Assembly (NCBI GenBank): GCA_024734495.1
Contig: JALMQS010000187.1
Span: 8,047,055 to 8,111,054 of the forward strand
Length of the DNA: 64,000 nucleotides
Source of the DNA: Forficula auricularia
Lineage: Eukaryota; Arthropoda; Insecta; Dermaptera; Forficulidae
Reading direction: 5' to 3'
Part shown: in pieces, positions 62,460 to 64,000 of the stretch
Position numbering within the stretch: the first letter of the stretch is position 1
Layout of the letters: every line of letters begins with the position of its first letter
Made by a program: the position numbers and the translations under genes
The notes under the pieces: generated by a model
What the model saw: the letters and a program-made list of their open reading frames with translations, nothing else
What the model was told of the DNA's origin: nothing
The model's database searches: none

Positions 62460-63357
62460 TTTAGTTTCGATGCCGTACTAGGCCCTGTCCAATGTGCCGC
62501 CCTTTTTCTAAGTAAAAGTGATTGTCAAAATTATATGGCTAATTATCAAATATTAAAACTATTAAATATTATTTTAAAGTTAACTGTTTATTGGTTTATT
62601 TAAATTTTTCAAAAATAATTTCAAATATAATTTTCCGTAATAAATAGTAAATACATTTTTTTAATTAACTTATGAGATCAATTTCTTCTTTCTATCTTTG
62701 GTTCGCCGTGAGCAATTTCTTTCACTAATTTAGCCTCGATAGACAATAATGCGAGTGCATTAAGTCTATCTTGACCCATACTTGCACCCAAATAGTTTTT
62801 TACCCTTTTCAGGGTGGAAAAAGATCTTTCCCTGGAACAATTTGTAGCCGAAATGCTTAAAAAATTCTTAGTGCAATGTCTACATTAGGGTAAATATTGC
62901 GAAGATTACGTGAATGTAATATTTTGTATATATTTTGTGCAGAGTGCACGTCATCAGTATTTTTAAATAAATCTTTCAGTTGATAGTGTAAGTGAATACC
63001 TCAGTGAATACGTTAATTTCCTAAGGTATCTTCTAAATCGTTCGGATATTTATAAACTAGTTTATTTGGTTGAATTTTAGGGCAAACTGAATTAAAAATA
63101 TAAATTTAGTTCCGTGGCTTTTAAATAAAAACGAAAGAGATTTTAAATAAAGGCAAATAGTGATAAATTAAAAGATTAAGAGTATATTTACAAACTAAAA
63201 CTAAATTCAGTAATAAAATTTACTAAAAACTTTCCATCCATTTATAAAACAAATCCAAATCAATTTTTAATTTGAATTATCTCTGTCTTTTTGCCGCCCC
63301 TAAAATTTTGCAGCCCTAAGCCCGGGCCTCACGGGCCTAGGCCTAAATCCACCACTG
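62460..63357 (-). mobile_element. hAT element remnant with dimerisation domain
   Basis: Ends CAGGGCCGAATTTAG / CTAAATCCACCACTG. Minus strand, about 62865-62700: SISATNCSRERSFSTLKRVK, NYLGASMGQDRLNALALLSI, EAKLVKEIAHGEP, a hAT C-terminal dimerisation region, with a break at its start. Target duplication is degenerate. It seems to be inserted in another element with ends CATATACATTGGACAATT / AATCGTCCAATGTGTACA (62430-63433). Confidence 0.75.
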
Positions 63358-63433
63358 TCGATTCGTACATTTTGTTGTATTATTTTTATTCGGCGGAAGG
63401 CTCAAATCGACAGATAATCGTCCAATGTGTACA

Positions 63434-64000
63434 TTAGGGTGGGTCAAAAAAATACATTATTATTTTTTTACAAGTGACACGGAAAAATGGGTTGCTAGAC
63501 ACCTTAAAAAAATTCTTTCTAAATATGAGCTCTTAATTTTAATAGGAAGATCCTCCGCATCGCAGTTTCTTATTTTTTCTCAGTCCAATAGAAAAAAATA
63601 CCTCATCGATTAATTGATTGTACAGAAAAATGTTTTCGAAGAATTTCGTAGGAAATAATTAATGCTCTACAAAAAAGGTATCTTATATTTTTTCCGTAAA
63701 CCTCACCATTTGAAAGATATTGAAGATTTAAGTTTGATTATTTTAAGAAAAATTTCATTTTTGTTTGTGAATTTTATAACTCGACAATAAATGGCTATTA
63801 TAAAATTAGCAATACAAATTTTTATAGGAAATTAACCGGTCTATAGAAAGGGTGCCTTATGTTTTGGCGATTAAATTAAGCGTTCAAAAGATATTCATCA
63901 TCAAACTATCATGTGTAAAGATTTTAAGAGTTTTTGATTAGATATTCGACAAATTTCAATTTAATTTATGAATTTCATACGAATTTCATTTTTTGTCATT
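63434..64000. other. Right end of window, nothing recognised
   Basis: AT-rich, presumably still the APC1 intron. CTCTACAAAAAAGGTATCTT and CTATAGAAAGGGTGCCTTAT are related phrases repeated within it, suggesting an old repeat. Confidence 0.35.

Noticed and set aside
62259..64000. Further upstream APC1 exons
   Set aside because: No frame in this stretch resembles the APC1 N-terminal propeller; the only coding remnant is hAT transposase.

Overview
The window is AT-rich eukaryotic nuclear DNA with spliced genes, poly(A)-tailed SINEs, truncated LINEs and many non-autonomous DNA transposons. It looks like an invertebrate, most likely an arthropod: the three protein genes are animal genes, and a nuclear copy of mitochondrial ND5 reads best with the invertebrate mitochondrial code (ATA as Met). 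The species cannot be named from the sequence.

Three protein genes were found, all on the minus strand. (1) At 2996-4000 lies the first coding exon of a CPEB2-4/Orb2-type cytoplasmic polyadenylation element-binding protein. It has a GC-rich promoter with two CCAAT boxes just upstream; its RNA-binding exons are outside the window. (2) At 13658-15028 is an intronless beta-1,3-glucosyltransferase (B3GLCT-like, GT31) with a signal peptide, a DDD metal motif and a C-terminal HSEL ER-retention signal. (3) From 62258 down to 20811 lies most of APC1 (ANAPC1), the scaffold subunit of the anaphase-promoting complex. I could trace 26 exons by splice sites, phase and family similarity, giving about 1734 residues. 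The N-terminal ~300 residues lie beyond the right edge. A tRNA-Val(CAC) gene sits inside one APC1 intron on the same strand.

Nearly everything else is repetitive. The gap between CPEB and B3GLCT holds a LINE fragment, a NUMT, foldback elements, SINEs and a mariner-type pseudogene. The gap between B3GLCT and APC1 holds a nested hAT pair, a second TIR element, a LINE fragment and a SINE. APC1 introns are bimodal: seven are 71-130 bp and clean, and most others are several hundred to 4900 bp and carry transposons. These include hATs with 8-bp target duplications, a Tigger-like element, Tc1 deletion derivatives, Helitrons, SINEs, 5'-truncated LINEs and many long palindromes.

The most striking signal is a small RNA-like module shared by several otherwise different palindromic (foldback) families: C-U-G-A-N-G-A, one extra base, a hairpin whose stem differs between families but stays paired, then GAAA and a short self-complementary ACGU or AUAU-type stretch. 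It ends in an NUH-like triplet and is flanked by arms that pair with each other (10 bp in the best case). This is the topology of a type-I hammerhead ribozyme with a consistent one-base insertion. Other points of note are an APC1 intron bounded by 15-bp direct repeats at its splice sites, a one-base phase conflict at the APC1 exon 14/15 junction, triply nested transposons, and a ~1.5-kb palindrome.
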